A DNA stretch of 64,000 nt from Sphingobium sp. KCTC 72723 (GTDB lineage: Bacteria > Pseudomonadota > Alphaproteobacteria > Sphingomonadales > Sphingomonadaceae), in assembly GCF_014280435.1 (NCBI RefSeq), contig NZ_CP060388.1, positions 2,108,001 through 2,172,000 of the forward strand, read 5' to 3'. Position numbers and translations under genes: made by a program. Shown here piece by piece: positions 1-8,797 of this stretch (positions within the stretch are counted from its first letter, which is position 1; every line of letters starts with the position of its first letter). The notes beneath the pieces are model-generated. The model saw only the letters and a list, made by a program, of their open reading frames with translations. It searched no databases and was not told where the DNA came from.

Positions 1-863
1 TATTTCAGCAGAGCGTCAGCGTGCGGAATTCGGCGGAAGCTGCCTGCTGGCGTCACTGGCTTGCCCTCGGCGAACTTTTCGAAGATCTGGGCGATCACCG
101 GCTCCATCGTGTCCCACACTTCTTCCTGGGTGACGAAGCTCATTTCCAGGTCGAGCTGGTAAAATTCGCCGGGCAGCCGGTCGGCGCGCGGGTCTTCGTC
201 GCGGAAGCAGGGGGCGATCTGGAAATAGCGGTCGAAGCCTGCGACCATCAGCAATTGCTTATATTGCTGGGGCGCCTGCGGCAGGGCGTAGAATTTGCCC
301 GCATGGATGCGGCTGGGGACGAGGAAGTCGCGCGCGCCTTCGGGGCTGGACGCGGTCAGGATCGGCGTCGAATATTCGGTGAAGCCTGCGTCTTCCATGC
401 GGCGGCGCATGTCGGAAATGATCTTCGTCCGCTTGACGATGTTGCCGTGCAGCGTTTCGCGCCGCAGGTCGAGGAAGCGATAGCGCAGGCGGATGTCTTC
501 GGGATAATCCTGCTCCCCCGCCACCGGCAGGGGCAATTCGGCGGCGGTGGACAGCACGATCACGCTGTCGGCGACGACTTCGATCGTGCCGGTCGCCATT
601 TTGGGGTTGGTCGCTTCGGGACCGCGCGCGACGACCATGCCGTCGATCGTCACGACCGATTCGGCCCGCAGCCCGTCGAGGATGCGCAGCGCTTCGCTGT
701 CAGCCTTCGCCACGACCTGCGTCAGGCCATAATGGTCGCGCAGGTCGATGAACAGCACGCCGCCATGATCGCGTTTGCGATGCACCCAGCCGGACAGGCG
801 CACGCTCGCGCCGACATCGGCTTCACGAAGGGCGCCGCAAGTGTGGGTGCGATAGGCGTGCAT
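1..863 (-). CDS. aspS: Aspartyl-tRNA synthetase, N-terminal part (cut by window edge)
   Basis: Class II synthetase that charges tRNA-Asp in the cytoplasm. The gene reads leftward from ATG at 863, and only the first 287 codons are in the window. Visible parts are the N-terminal OB-fold anticodon-binding domain (about 1-105, with [11 protein letters not shown] at 25-35) and the start of the catalytic core, including FRDED at 220-224 (motif 2) and [10 protein letters not shown] at 234-243. The His in RDHGG is the type I associate with AspRS enzymes that also charge tRNA-Asn; that is inference. A purine-rich AAGAGC precedes the start. It is divergent from rnd across 127 bp. Confidence 0.97.
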   Translation of the reverse strand, partial: MHAYRTHTCGALREADVGASVRLSGWVHRKRDHGGVLFIDLRDHYGLTQVVAKADSEALRILDGLRAESVVTIDGMVVARGPEATNPKMATGTIEVVADSVIVLSTAAELPLPVAGEQDYPEDIRLRYRFLDLRRETLHGNIVKRTKIISDMRRRMEDAGFTEYSTPILTASSPEGARDFLVPSRIHAGKFYALPQAPQQYKQLLMVAGFDRYFQIAPCFRDEDPRADRLPGEFYQLDLEMSFVTQEEVWDTMEPVIAQIFEKFAEGKPVTPAGSFRRIPHADALLK

Positions 864-990
864 GGCGTTTTGCTCTTTCAGCTTCGTTTACGGATATGAC
901 AAATTGTTGCAGTCCGGCTATGGCCTGCCTTGTCGACTATCGACCAGCCCGCCGGGGCGCGGGCCAGCCCATAATAAGATCGAAGACCAT

Positions 991-2157
991 ATGCAAATTC
1001 ATCCGCTGATTACCGACAGCAAGACACTGGCCGATTTCTGCGCCCGCATCGCAAAATCCCCCTACATCGCGGTTGATACCGAATTCATGCGCGAAAACAG
1101 CTATTGGCCCGAACTGTGCCTGGTCCAGGTCGCCGACCCGCATGAGGCCGCCGCGATCGACCCGAAGGCACCGGGCATCGACCTTAAACCCCTGCTCGAC
1201 CTGATGTGCGAGAATGAGGATGTGCTGAAGGTCTTTCACGCGGGCGGGCAGGACATTGAAATCGTCCACAACCTGACTGGCAAGACCCCGCACCCGATGT
1301 TCGATACCCAGATCGCAGCGATGGCATTGGGGCTGGGCGAACAAATTGGTTACGGCAATCTGGTCGAAGCATGGATGGGCGTGCAGTTGGACAAGGGGGC
1401 GCGCTTTACCGATTGGGCGCGCCGTCCGCTGGACAAGCGGCAGATCGACTATGCGATCGGCGACGTCACTTACCTCATCCAGATCTTCCCCAAGATGCTG
1501 GAAGAATTGCGCAAGACCGGGCGTGGCGACTGGCTGGACCAGGAAATGGAGCGGATCAGCGATCCGTCCAATTATGAAAACAACCCGGACGAAGCGTGGA
1601 AGCGCGTCCGCATCGCCAGCAAGAAGGCCGATGTGCTGGGCCGCCTGAAAGCGCTGGCGGCATGGCGTGAGATCGAGGCACAGGACAAGAATTTGCCGCG
1701 CGGGCGCATCGTCAAGGATGAGACGCTGGCCGACATTGCCAGCCACCCGCCCCGCACGCAGGATGATCTGGGCAAGGTGCGCGGCCTGTCCGCGACATGG
1801 CGCACCAACGACATCGGCGCGCGGTTGATGAGTGCGATCGCCAAGCAACAGCCGCTGGGCAAGGACGACATGCCCGACCGCGAACCGCGTCGTCCGGGTC
1901 TGGGCAAGGATGGCGCGCTGGTCGCCGACCTGCTCAAGCTGCTGCTCAAGATCCGGTCGCGCGACATCAATGTAGCGTCTCGCCTGCTCGCCCGTTCGGA
2001 TGACATCGAGGCGCTGGCAGCGGGCGTGCGGGACGATCTGTCGATCCTAGAAGGCTGGCGTTACGAACAATTTGGTCGCGATGCGGTCGATCTGGTCGAA
2101 GGGCGGCTGGCGTTCGCGGTCAAGGGCGGGCGTTTGAAAATGACCCGGACGGAGTAA
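991..2157 (+). CDS. rnd: Ribonuclease D
   Basis: 3'-5' exoribonuclease of the DEDDy family that trims tRNA and other structured RNA ends, 388 aa. The exonuclease domain starts with VDTEFMRE (D29, E31 as Exo I), followed by the HAGGQDIE segment (Exo II) and YAIGDVTYL (Exo III with its Tyr/Asp). A helical HRDC-like domain follows from about 210 to 300. The reading frame is open back to 862, but the family N-terminus MQIHPLIT begins at ATG 991. Divergent from aspS; the lipoprotein gene at 2163 follows 5 bp after its stop. Confidence 0.96.
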   Translation: MQIHPLITDSKTLADFCARIAKSPYIAVDTEFMRENSYWPELCLVQVADPHEAAAIDPKAPGIDLKPLLDLMCENEDVLKVFHAGGQDIEIVHNLTGKTPHPMFDTQIAAMALGLGEQIGYGNLVEAWMGVQLDKGARFTDWARRPLDKRQIDYAIGDVTYLIQIFPKMLEELRKTGRGDWLDQEMERISDPSNYENNPDEAWKRVRIASKKADVLGRLKALAAWREIEAQDKNLPRGRIVKDETLADIASHPPRTQDDLGKVRGLSATWRTNDIGARLMSAIAKQQPLGKDDMPDREPRRPGLGKDGALVADLLKLLLKIRSRDINVASRLLARSDDIEALAAGVRDDLSILEGWRYEQFGRDAVDLVEGRLAFAVKGGRLKMTRTE

Positions 2158-2162
2158 GCGCA

Positions 2163-2444
2163 ATGGTTCGCATCCTGCCCCTGACCTGCGCGCTGGCCCT
2201 TGCCGGGTGCGCGACGACCACCCCGCCGCCGGTTGCATCGGGTGGCTGCAATCACGCGGCGCTGGCTCGCTTTACCGGGCAAAAGGCGAGCGCGGAAAGC
2301 GGCGCGGCGCTGCTGCGCGAATCGGGCGCGCGGACGCTGCGCTGGGGCGGGCCGGGCATGGCGATGACCATGGATTTCCGGCCCGACCGGCTGACCGTCA
2401 GCTATGACGCGGCCATGGTGATTACCGCCGCCCGTTGCGGGTGA
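2163..2444 (+). CDS. Peptidase inhibitor I78-family lipoprotein
   Basis: Small 93-aa exported protein. The N-terminus MVRILPLTCALALAGCATT is a lipoprotein signal with lipobox LAGC. The C-terminal half (RWGGPGMAMTMDFRPDRLTVSYD..VITAARCG) matches the I78 inhibitor pattern: a basic/Gly entry, an RPDRL strand and a terminal Cys that can bond to the Cys near residue 29. The family inhibits serine proteases (elastase, subtilisin type), so a periplasmic protease-inhibitor role is likely but inferred. Its TGA overlaps the GTG start of the next gene (GTGA at 2441-2444), which suggests translational coupling. Confidence 0.8.
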   Translation: MVRILPLTCALALAGCATTTPPPVASGGCNHAALARFTGQKASAESGAALLRESGARTLRWGGPGMAMTMDFRPDRLTVSYDAAMVITAARCG

Positions 2445-2827
2445 GCGCCGCCGACCTGGCCATTCGCATGGCGCGCGCGCGTTTCAACCGCGCGCTGGCG
2501 GATGCGGACCTGAGCGCCATCGGCCCGCTGCTTGGTCCCGACGTGATACTGGTCGCGGGGACCGACAGCGCGATCATCAACGGGCGCAAGGCGCAATTGC
2601 TGGCGTGGAAGCGGGAGTTTTCGGCGCGGGAGCGGATGATCTACGCCCGCACGCCCGACAGCATCCTGGTGTCGCCGGTGGAGCCGATCGCGATGGAGCA
2701 TGGCCATTGGCAGGGGGTGGCGTCAGACAGCGGCGCGACGCTGGCGTCCGGCAGCTATAGCGCGAAATGGCGCGAGAGCGGCGGGGCGTGGGTGATCGAG
2801 GCGGAGATTTACCTTACGCTGGCGTAA
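2441..2827 (+). CDS. NTF2-like (SnoaL/DUF4440-type) protein
   Basis: 128 aa from GTG 2441. The frame also opens at TTG 2435, but the GTGA overlap with the upstream stop favours 2441. The fold looks like a cone-shaped NTF2-like domain: an N-terminal helix pair (RMARARFNRALADADLSAIGPLL), the DVILVAGTDSAIINGRKA strand, and a final WVIEAEIYLTL strand after a GxYSAKWRE strand. Members bind small ligands or act as minor enzymes; no substrate can be read here. There is no signal peptide. It is co-transcribed with the I78 lipoprotein. Confidence 0.7.
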   Translation: MSAADLAIRMARARFNRALADADLSAIGPLLGPDVILVAGTDSAIINGRKAQLLAWKREFSARERMIYARTPDSILVSPVEPIAMEHGHWQGVASDSGATLASGSYSAKWRESGGAWVIEAEIYLTLA

Positions 2828-2914
2828 CCGGGGCATAAAGGGGCGTGACGGTGGAAATGGCGGCGCGGATCGTCTGACCGGGTAGCCCTTCCTTTCCAGC
2901 CAAAGGCTTGCCCG

Positions 2915-3367
2915 ATGCGCCGCTTCATTCCCGCCATCCTGCCCGTCGCGCTTTTCGCCGCCCTCATCGCCACGCCCGCCGTGGCGCAGGCGCAATCTGC
3001 CGACGGGCCGCTGAAGGTCGAAAATTACTATCGCATCCGGTGGGGCGGCATAGGCGAATTTCTGCGTGCCTATCGCAAGCAGCATGAAGCCTTGCTGCGC
3101 GAAATGATGCGGCAGGGCTATATCAGCGAAGTGACCGTCGAAATGCCCTTCACCCATATGGGCGGCAGCACGCGGTGGGACGTGCGCACGACCATCGTCT
3201 ACAAACATGGGGCCGACGGTGTCGGCGCAGGCGCACAGTATAAAAGCGCGATGGCAGCGGCCAAGGCCCGGCTGTTTCCCGACAAGGCAGCGTTCGATGC
3301 GGAGGAAGCCAGACGGCAGGCCGTGACCGAAGATCATTGGGACGTGGTCATCGAACCCGCCCCCTGA
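2915..3367 (+). CDS. Secreted protein of unknown function
   Basis: 150 aa from ATG 2915, with a clear Sec signal peptide (MRRFIPAILPVALFAALIATPAVAQAQS, cut after AQA or nearby). The mature part begins VENYYRIRWGGIGEFLRAYRKQHEALL and later has TRWDVRTTIVYK and EDHWDVVIEP. The charged helix followed by strands suggests a dimeric alpha/beta-barrel-like (NIPSNAP/ABM-type) fold, but I do not recognise the family with confidence. It lies 87 bp after the previous gene and converges on the CorC-type gene. Probably periplasmic. Confidence 0.7.
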   Translation: MRRFIPAILPVALFAALIATPAVAQAQSADGPLKVENYYRIRWGGIGEFLRAYRKQHEALLREMMRQGYISEVTVEMPFTHMGGSTRWDVRTTIVYKHGADGVGAGAQYKSAMAAAKARLFPDKAAFDAEEARRQAVTEDHWDVVIEPAP

Positions 3368-3390
3368 CCGGGCAGCGCGCCGCACGCCGT

Positions 3391-4707
3391 CTAGCGTTCG
3401 GCGACCAGCAGCTTGTCGATCTTGCGCCCGTCCATGTCGACGATTTCGAAGCGATAGCCCTGATCGTCGATGAAATCGCCGACTTCGGGCAGGCGCTTGA
3501 GCAGCCAGAGCGCATGGCCCGCGACGGTCGCATAATCGCGGTCCTCCGACAGGTCGATGCCGATCCGTTCGGCCAGCTGGTCGATAGGCATCTGCCCCGA
3601 TACCAGCAGGCTGCCATCCTCCCGCTCCACGACTTCCGGTTCGTCATAGGCGTCGCGGTCCGACGCGAAATGGCCCGCAATCGCGGAGAGCAGGTCGGCA
3701 GGCGTCACGATCCCTTCGAAATGGCCATATTCGTCATGGACCATCACCATCGGCACGTCCGACCGGCGCAACACTTCCAGCGCGTCCATGGCATCGACCT
3801 GATCCGGCACCACTTCGGCCCGGCGCATCAGCGCGCCGACGTTGAGCGCTTCGCCCCGGAACAGCGCGCTCATGATGTCGCGCGCCTGGACGATGCCGAT
3901 AATATCCTCCACCGACCCGCGCCCCACCGGCAGGCGAGTATGGGGCGATTCGAGGAGGCGTGCGCGAATCGTCGCTTCGTCGGCGGCGATGTCTATCCAG
4001 TCGACGTCCATCCGCTGCGTCATCACTTCGCGTACCGGCCGGTCGGCCAGGCGCACCACGCCCGAAATGATCGCGCGTTCGCTTTCCTCGATCACGCCCG
4101 ACTTGCTGGCTTCGGCGACGATCAGGTGCAGTTCCTCGGCCGTGACATGGCTTTCCGATTCGCGGTCCATGCGCAGCAGCTTGAAGATCAGGCTGCTCGA
4201 CCCGTCCAGCACCCACACGATCGGCGCGGTGATGCGTGAGAGCCACAGCATCGGTTTGGCCATGACGACGGCGATCGGTTCGGGCGCGCGCAGGGCAAAT
4301 TGCTTTGGCACCAGTTCGCCCACGATCAGCGAGGCATAGGTGGTCAGACCGATGACGATCGCAAAACCCATATTTTCCGCTACATTCGGCGTCAGGCCCA
4401 GCAGCTGCAACCGCTCGCCGGTCGGCCCGCCAAGGCTCGCGCCCGAATAAGCGCCCGCGATGATGCCGATCAGCGTGATGCCGATCTGGACCGTGGACAG
4501 GAATTTGCCCGGATCGCTGGCCAGCGCCAGCGCCGTGGTCGCGCCCTTGCGCCCCGCCTTTTCCAGCCCCTGCAACCGGGGCTTGCGCGCGGACACGATC
4601 GCCAGTTCCGACATCGCAAAGACACCGTTCAGCGCTACCAGCGCCAGAATGATGACAAGATCGACCCAGGGGAAGGGCGTCGGATTGGGAGGGGGGATGT
4701 TGGCCAT
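3391..4707 (-). CDS. CNNM/CorC (TlyC)-type CBS-domain membrane protein
   Basis: 438 aa if started at ATG 4707; a GTG at 4722 would add five residues (MSLTT). Domains in order: DUF21/CNNM transmembrane region with about four hydrophobic segments (about 15-190, including the SELAIVSARKPRLQ loop), two CBS domains (about 210-330, REVMTQRMDVDWID.. and GALMRRAEVVPDQ..), and a C-terminal CorC_HlyC domain (about 350-435, VSGQMPIDQLAERIG). The family is linked to Mg/Co efflux or tolerance; the hemolysin name is historical. It stands alone and converges on the secreted protein at 2915. Confidence 0.93.
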   Translation of the reverse strand: MANIPPPNPTPFPWVDLVIILALVALNGVFAMSELAIVSARKPRLQGLEKAGRKGATTALALASDPGKFLSTVQIGITLIGIIAGAYSGASLGGPTGERLQLLGLTPNVAENMGFAIVIGLTTYASLIVGELVPKQFALRAPEPIAVVMAKPMLWLSRITAPIVWVLDGSSSLIFKLLRMDRESESHVTAEELHLIVAEASKSGVIEESERAIISGVVRLADRPVREVMTQRMDVDWIDIAADEATIRARLLESPHTRLPVGRGSVEDIIGIVQARDIMSALFRGEALNVGALMRRAEVVPDQVDAMDALEVLRRSDVPMVMVHDEYGHFEGIVTPADLLSAIAGHFASDRDAYDEPEVVEREDGSLLVSGQMPIDQLAERIGIDLSEDRDYATVAGHALWLLKRLPEVGDFIDDQGYRFEIVDMDGRKIDKLLVAER

Positions 4708-4855
4708 GGTGGTCAGCGACACCCTATAACGTAGTTTCTTTCAATTTCACAACATCGCCATCATCACCAGTTCAGTTCGGTTTTGGAACAAAGCGTCAGG
4801 TTCGGCCATTGGGGCGGCATCTTTACATGACAGACGACAATAAGGGATCAGGATC

Positions 4856-5536
4856 ATGAATATTTCCAACCGCATCATCGGCGTCGCCGGGCTGGCCGCG
4901 ATGCTGGCCACCACGGCCTGCACCACCGATCCCACGACCGGCCAGCGCAGCATTTCAAAGGCCGCGATCGGCGGCATCGGCGGCGCGCTGGGCGGTTATC
5001 TGCTGGGCGACCTGGTCGGTGGCAAGCGGGACCGGACCGAAAAGATTTTGGGCGCAGGCATCGGCGCAGTCGCGGGCGCAGGCATCGGCGCCTATATGGA
5101 CGCGCAGGAACGCAAGCTGCGCGAGGAAACCGCCGGGACCGGCGTGGACGTGATTCGCGATGGCGACAATTTGTTGCTGCGGATGCCGTCGGGCATCACA
5201 TTCGGCTATGACCGCGCGGACGTGCAGCCCCAGTTCCAGCCGACGCTGAACGATGTGGCCGCCGTGCTGGCGCAATATCCCAAAACCTATATCGACGTAT
5301 ATGGCCACACCGACAGCGACGGCGCGGACGCCTATAACCAGACGCTGTCGGAGCGTCGGGCGCAGGCGGTATCCAGCTATCTGGTGACGCGCGGCGTCCA
5401 GTCCGCCCGTGTCGGCACGCGCGGCTTTGGCGAGACGCAGCCGATAGCGTCGAACGCGACCGAACAAGGCAAGGCCGCCAACCGCCGCGTCGAAATCAAG
5501 ATCGCGCCGGTTACCGAAGGTGATGTGCGGGGTTGA
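4856..5536 (+). CDS. OmpA-family lipoprotein with glycine zipper (YiaD-like)
   Basis: 226 aa. Lipoprotein signal ending LATTAC (Cys22). Residues about 38-85 form a Gly-zipper membrane segment with two GxGGxxGG/GAGIGAxAGAG blocks. Residues about 105-220 form an OmpA C-terminal peptidoglycan-binding domain (VYGHTDSDGADAYNQTLSERRAQAV, then NRRVEIKI). It is an outer-membrane lipoprotein that tethers the envelope to the cell wall. ATG 4856 follows GGATC with usual spacing. It has its own leader (4723-4855) and ends at a strong terminator shared with marC. Confidence 0.93.
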   Translation: MNISNRIIGVAGLAAMLATTACTTDPTTGQRSISKAAIGGIGGALGGYLLGDLVGGKRDRTEKILGAGIGAVAGAGIGAYMDAQERKLREETAGTGVDVIRDGDNLLLRMPSGITFGYDRADVQPQFQPTLNDVAAVLAQYPKTYIDVYGHTDSDGADAYNQTLSERRAQAVSSYLVTRGVQSARVGTRGFGETQPIASNATEQGKAANRRVEIKIAPVTEGDVRG

Positions 5537-5545
5537 TCGCCTATA

Positions 5546-5577
5546 AGCCCCTCCCTTGAAAGGGAGGGGCTATTTTT
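5546..5577. terminator. Bidirectional intrinsic terminator
   Basis: Perfect stem AGCCCCTCCCT (5546-5556) with AGGGAGGGGCT (5561-5571) around a TGAA loop, followed by ATTTTTC on the plus strand. It lies between the convergent ends of the OmpA lipoprotein gene (5536) and marC (5582), so it can serve both. Confidence 0.85.
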
Positions 5578-5581
5578 CAGA

Positions 5582-6202
5582 TCAGAAGCTCGCTTTCAGT
5601 CCGTCGATGACGAATTGCGCGGCGAGGGCAGCGAGCAGGACGCCAAGCAGGCGGGTGATGACGGCTTCGATCTTGCGCCCCAACAGCGCCATCAGCGGGC
5701 CGGCCGCGATCAGCGCGCCCAGCATCAGCACCAGCGTCAGCACGACAGCGCCCAGCACGACCAGCCGTTCGGGCAGGCCGTCGGCACGCGACATCAGCAG
5801 CATGACGGTGGCGATGGAACCCGGCCCGGCGATCATCGGCATCGCCATCGGGAATACCGACACATCTTCGACATGGGGATCTTCGGCGCTGATCTTTTCG
5901 GCGCGCTCCTCGCGCCTTTGGGTGCGTTTTTCGAACACCATGTCCATCGCGATCATGAACAGCATGATGCCGCCTGCAATGCGGAAACTGTCGAGCGCGA
6001 TGCCCAGCACGCCCAGCAACTGCTTACCCCATAGCGCGAACACCAGCAGGATCGCAGCGGCGATCCCCACCGCGCGGATGGCCATGGCGCGGCGCTGCTC
6101 CGCGCTCGCGCCGTTGGTCAGGCTGGCATAGATGGGCGCGCAGCCGGGCGGGTCGATGACCACGAACAGAGTGACGAAGGCCGGCAGGAACAGTTCGATC
6201 AT
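5582..6202 (-). CDS. marC: MarC-family integral membrane protein
   Basis: 206 aa with six hydrophobic segments in two groups of three separated by a charged loop (FEKRTQRREERAEKISAEDPHVED, about 95-120). The N-terminus ELFLPAFVTLFVVIDPPGCAPIYASLT and the repeat FPMAMPMIAGPGSIATVMLL are MarC/UPF0056 hallmarks. Transport substrate and physiological role are not established for the family. Its ATG (6202-6200) overlaps the TGA of the upstream gene (ATGA), making it the last gene of the overlapping leftward operon that starts at yggT. Confidence 0.93.
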   Translation of the reverse strand: MIELFLPAFVTLFVVIDPPGCAPIYASLTNGASAEQRRAMAIRAVGIAAAILLVFALWGKQLLGVLGIALDSFRIAGGIMLFMIAMDMVFEKRTQRREERAEKISAEDPHVEDVSVFPMAMPMIAGPGSIATVMLLMSRADGLPERLVVLGAVVLTLVLMLGALIAAGPLMALLGRKIEAVITRLLGVLLAALAAQFVIDGLKASF

Positions 6203-6858
6203 GACGGCACCCCTACCCTGTCTTCTATCACGACATCATAGCTGCTGCCGTTCCACGCCTGCACGCGCACGGTGCGGCTGCCATCGGCGGCGACATCGGC
6301 GCGCCAGAGCAGGCTTTCGTCGGGCGGTGGCGGGGGCCGCTCGCCTTTCTTCCCCGATGGCGGTGGGGGCTGTGTTTCCGGGCGCTGCCCCTGCTTGCAG
6401 GTGGCGACCTTGCCGGTCAGATAGTCAGGCACGGCGCGCGGCGTGGCCAGCGTGTCGCCATGGTCCAATATCCATTTCCACGCGCCCTTTTTGTCCCGCC
6501 GCCAGATGGTGGTGAAATAGCCGACCGTGCCGTCGGGGCGGGTCCAGTTGCCGGTGCTGGCGGCCAGGCCGCCGTCGCAGGAGACTATCACGGTGGATGG
6601 CGACCAGTTGACTGGCGCGGGCGGATCGGCCCGGCCTTTCAGCCAGTCCCTTGCCAGCACCCGTTGCGGCATGAACATCACCGCGTCATCGGCGGCGGTG
6701 GCGCGAAAGGCGGTCCATTGCCCCTTGTCCCGCGCCAGCCGGTTGAAGGCGATTTCCGCCGCGATCACGCTGCTGGGGTCAGGCTGGAACCGCAGGGGCG
6801 GTTTCGCCGCGACCAGCGCCAGCGCGCCGAGCGTCAGGAACGCAAGGCGCGCCCTCAC
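6199..6858 (-). CDS. Exported NTF2-like (DUF4440/SnoaL) protein
   Basis: 219 aa from GTG 6858. That GTG overlaps the folD TGA (GTGA), which decides the start over longer in-frame options that would run through folD. The N-terminus [21 protein letters not shown] is a signal peptide. The body ([30 protein letters not shown].. [31 protein letters not shown]) is a typical NTF2-like domain. The C-terminus carries a proline-rich stretch ([16 protein letters not shown]) and a beta-rich tail ending [11 protein letters not shown]. The ligand is unknown. It sits inside the folD-marC operon. Confidence 0.8.
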   Translation of the reverse strand: MRARLAFLTLGALALVAAKPPLRFQPDPSSVIAAEIAFNRLARDKGQWTAFRATAADDAVMFMPQRVLARDWLKGRADPPAPVNWSPSTVIVSCDGGLAASTGNWTRPDGTVGYFTTIWRRDKKGAWKWILDHGDTLATPRAVPDYLTGKVATCKQGQRPETQPPPPSGKKGERPPPPPDESLLWRADVAADGSRTVRVQAWNGSSYDVVIEDRVGVPS

Positions 6859-7748
6859 AACCCCTCCGGCTTCGCCAGTCCCGCGCGGGCATGGGCCGCG
6901 ACCAGTGTGTTGCGCAACAACACCGCGATGGTCATCGGGCCGACGCCGCCGGGAACCGGGGTGATGGCGCGGACATGGGCCAGCGCTTCGGCGGTGGCGA
7001 CGTCGCCGACGATGCGGCTGGTGCCATCTTCGGTGTCGGTGACGCGGTTGATGCCGACGTCGATGACCGTCGCGCCGGGCTTGATCCATTCGCCCTTGAC
7101 CATTTCGGCCCGGCCCACGGCGGCGACGACGATGTCGGCGCGATGGACGACGCTGGCCAGGTCACGGGTGCGGCTGTGGGCGATAGTGACGGTGCAGCTT
7201 TCGGCGAGCAGCAGCTGTGCCATGGGTTTGCCCACGATATTGGAGCGGCCCACGACCACGGCTTCCAGACCGCTGAGGTCGCCCAGTTCATCCTTGAGCA
7301 GCATGATGCAGCCCATGGGCGTGCAGGGGACCAGCGCGTCCTGCCCCGTAGCCAGACGCCCGGCATTGACGACATGGAAGCCATCGACATCCTTGGCCGG
7401 GTCGATCGCGGCGATGACGCTGGCTTCGTCGATATGTTGGGGCAGCGGCAACTGGACCAATATGCCGTCGATGCGGCTGTCATGGTTGAGTTCCTCGATC
7501 AGGTCGAGCAGGTCGTCGGAGCCGATGCTGTCGGGGCGTTTGAATTCATAGCTGTCCATGCCGACCGCGACCGTCATCTTGCCCTTGGACCGGACATAGA
7601 CGCTGCTGGCCGGGTCTTCGCCCACCAGCACGACCGCCAGACCCGGCTTGCGCCCTGCCTGCGCGGTGAAGGCGGCAACGCCTTCGGCCACACGCTCGCG
7701 CAGGCTGGCCGCATAAGCCTTGCCGTCGATGATCTTGCCGATGGTCAT
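6855..7748 (-). CDS. folD: Methylenetetrahydrofolate dehydrogenase / methenyl-THF cyclohydrolase
   Basis: Bifunctional cytoplasmic enzyme interconverting 5,10-methylene-THF and 10-formyl-THF, feeding purine synthesis (see purN in this window). 297 aa, normal length. Visible signatures are [18 protein letters not shown] (catalytic Tyr and Lys), the QLPLPQHID block, [11 protein letters not shown], the NADP-binding [12 protein letters not shown] and the C-terminal [15 protein letters not shown]. The start is ATG 7748, overlapping the TGA of the upstream yggU-family gene (ATGA). The open frame extends upstream to 7883 but lacks family sequence there. Confidence 0.97.
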   Translation of the reverse strand: MTIGKIIDGKAYAASLRERVAEGVAAFTAQAGRKPGLAVVLVGEDPASSVYVRSKGKMTVAVGMDSYEFKRPDSIGSDDLLDLIEELNHDSRIDGILVQLPLPQHIDEASVIAAIDPAKDVDGFHVVNAGRLATGQDALVPCTPMGCIMLLKDELGDLSGLEAVVVGRSNIVGKPMAQLLLAESCTVTIAHSRTRDLASVVHRADIVVAAVGRAEMVKGEWIKPGATVIDVGINRVTDTEDGTSRIVGDVATAEALAHVRAITPVPGGVGPMTIAVLLRNTLVAAHARAGLAKPEGL

Positions 7749-8068
7749 GTCACTTGCACCTGTTGTTCGATGATGGCGGCGATCCGCGCGCTCTGTGTGG
7801 CAGCGCCTTTCAACCGCAACCGCTTTAGCCGGTTGGTGCCGCCCGATTCCAGTAAAATCGCCCCTTTGGGCCAGCCCAGCCATTTGCCCAGCAGCGCGAT
7901 AATCGCGTCATTGGCCCGCCCTTTTTCAGGGACGGCGCGCACGCGGGCGGACAGCCAGCGCGCGCCCCGTTCATCGGTCCAGACGCCGCCGACCTGATCC
8001 CCCGATGCGCCCGGCGTCAGCCGGACGGACAGCAGCAGATCGTCGCCCGCCTGAACCCAGGGGGTCAC
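7745..8068 (-). CDS. DUF167 / YggU-family protein
   Basis: 107 aa from GTG 8068, which overlaps the TGA of the YggT-family gene (GTGA). The sequence shows the DUF167 pattern: [16 protein letters not shown], then [48 protein letters not shown]. The family is a small conserved alpha/beta protein often found next to yggT; its function is unknown. Cytoplasmic. It sits between yggT and folD with 4-nt overlaps on both sides. Confidence 0.9.
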   Translation of the reverse strand: MTPWVQAGDDLLLSVRLTPGASGDQVGGVWTDERGARWLSARVRAVPEKGRANDAIIALLGKWLGWPKGAILLESGGTNRLKRLRLKGAATQSARIAAIIEQQVQVT

Positions 8069-8355
8069 ACTAGCCCGAACAAGGGCGGCAGGACCGCCTG
8101 GCGGATGATGAGGATGGCCAGCAGCACGACCATGGGCGACAGGTCGAGTGCGCCAAGGTCCGGCATGATCTTGCGGATGGGGGCGTAGATGGGCGCGGTC
8201 ATCCGGTCGAGCGCGGTCAGCACGGTGCGGACGATGTCGCTGCCGGTGTTGATGACGTTGAAGGCGATCAGCCAGCTGACGATCGCCTGGATGATGATGA
8301 TCCACCACAGCACGTCGAGCAGGATGACGAGTATCTGATAGAGGGCGTAGGCCAA
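8065..8355 (-). CDS. YggT-family membrane protein
   Basis: 96 aa with two hydrophobic segments (ILVILLDVLWWIIIIQAIVSWL and LSPMVVLLAILIIRQAVLP) around a short loop (RTVLTALDRMTAPIYAPIRKIMPDLG), the standard YggT layout with its P-IR-ximP signature. YggT proteins are linked to osmotic tolerance and are related to plastid CCB3; a specific role here is not known. It is the first gene of a five-gene leftward operon in which every junction is a 4-nt overlap. Confidence 0.92.
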   Translation of the reverse strand: MAYALYQILVILLDVLWWIIIIQAIVSWLIAFNVINTGSDIVRTVLTALDRMTAPIYAPIRKIMPDLGALDLSPMVVLLAILIIRQAVLPPLFGLV

Positions 8356-8448
8356 CCTGGATCTCCGACAAAATATGTCCCCGCTCTAGCCGAGGGAGCA
8401 ACCCGGCGACAAGCGTGGCGCGCGGGTTATTCTACCAACGACAGGAGA

Positions 8449-8784
8449 TCAGCGCTGCTTCTTGGTCATGGTCGCCGTGAAATCGGGTGCCTTGTTCGCG
8501 ACCCAGTCGACGAATTTGCGCACCGCCGGATCGGCGAGCAGTCCGCTGGCGTCCATGCCGTGGCGCTGCAATTCGGAATTGGTGAAGTTGGTGATGAGCA
8601 TCTGCTGGCAGATGGGGTGCATCGGCACGACGTCGCGCCCGCCCCGGCTTTTTGGCACGGGATGGTGCAGAATGACGCTCTTGCCGGTGGGACGGCCACA
8701 GAGCCAGCAGTCGGGAATGACTGCCGGGGCTTCGTCCTCCTGCACATCATCATAGGGACCGTGCCGGGAATGTTTGCGGGCCAT
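8449..8784 (-). CDS. HNH-type zinc-binding protein, probable nuclease
   Basis: 111 aa, soluble. CWLCGRPTG (CxxC, about 27-30) and HHPVPKSRGGRDVVPMHPICQQ (about 40-61, HH followed by H-x2-C) form the Cys/His set and His-rich strand of an HNH domain, so it is likely a small metal-dependent nuclease or nuclease-like protein. Its cellular role is unknown. It lies 13 bp downstream of the argB 3' end on the same strand and upstream of yggT, with a 93-bp gap in between. No phage genes are near. Confidence 0.75.
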   Translation of the reverse strand: MARKHSRHGPYDDVQEDEAPAVIPDCWLCGRPTGKSVILHHPVPKSRGGRDVVPMHPICQQMLITNFTNSELQRHGMDASGLLADPAVRKFVDWVANKAPDFTATMTKKQR

Positions 8785-8797
8785 GTCTTTACCTGAA

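Noticed and set aside
8362..8374. TCTCCGACAAAAT before yggT, sharing a 13-mer with the arabinose operator at 38204.
   Set aside because: It lacks the TA..T flank of the motif, lies before unrelated genes, and a 13-base match between two places in 64 kb is expected by chance.
8449..8784. HNH protein as a restriction-modification or phage remnant.
   Set aside because: No methyltransferase, specificity or phage gene is nearby, and base composition looks like the neighbours.
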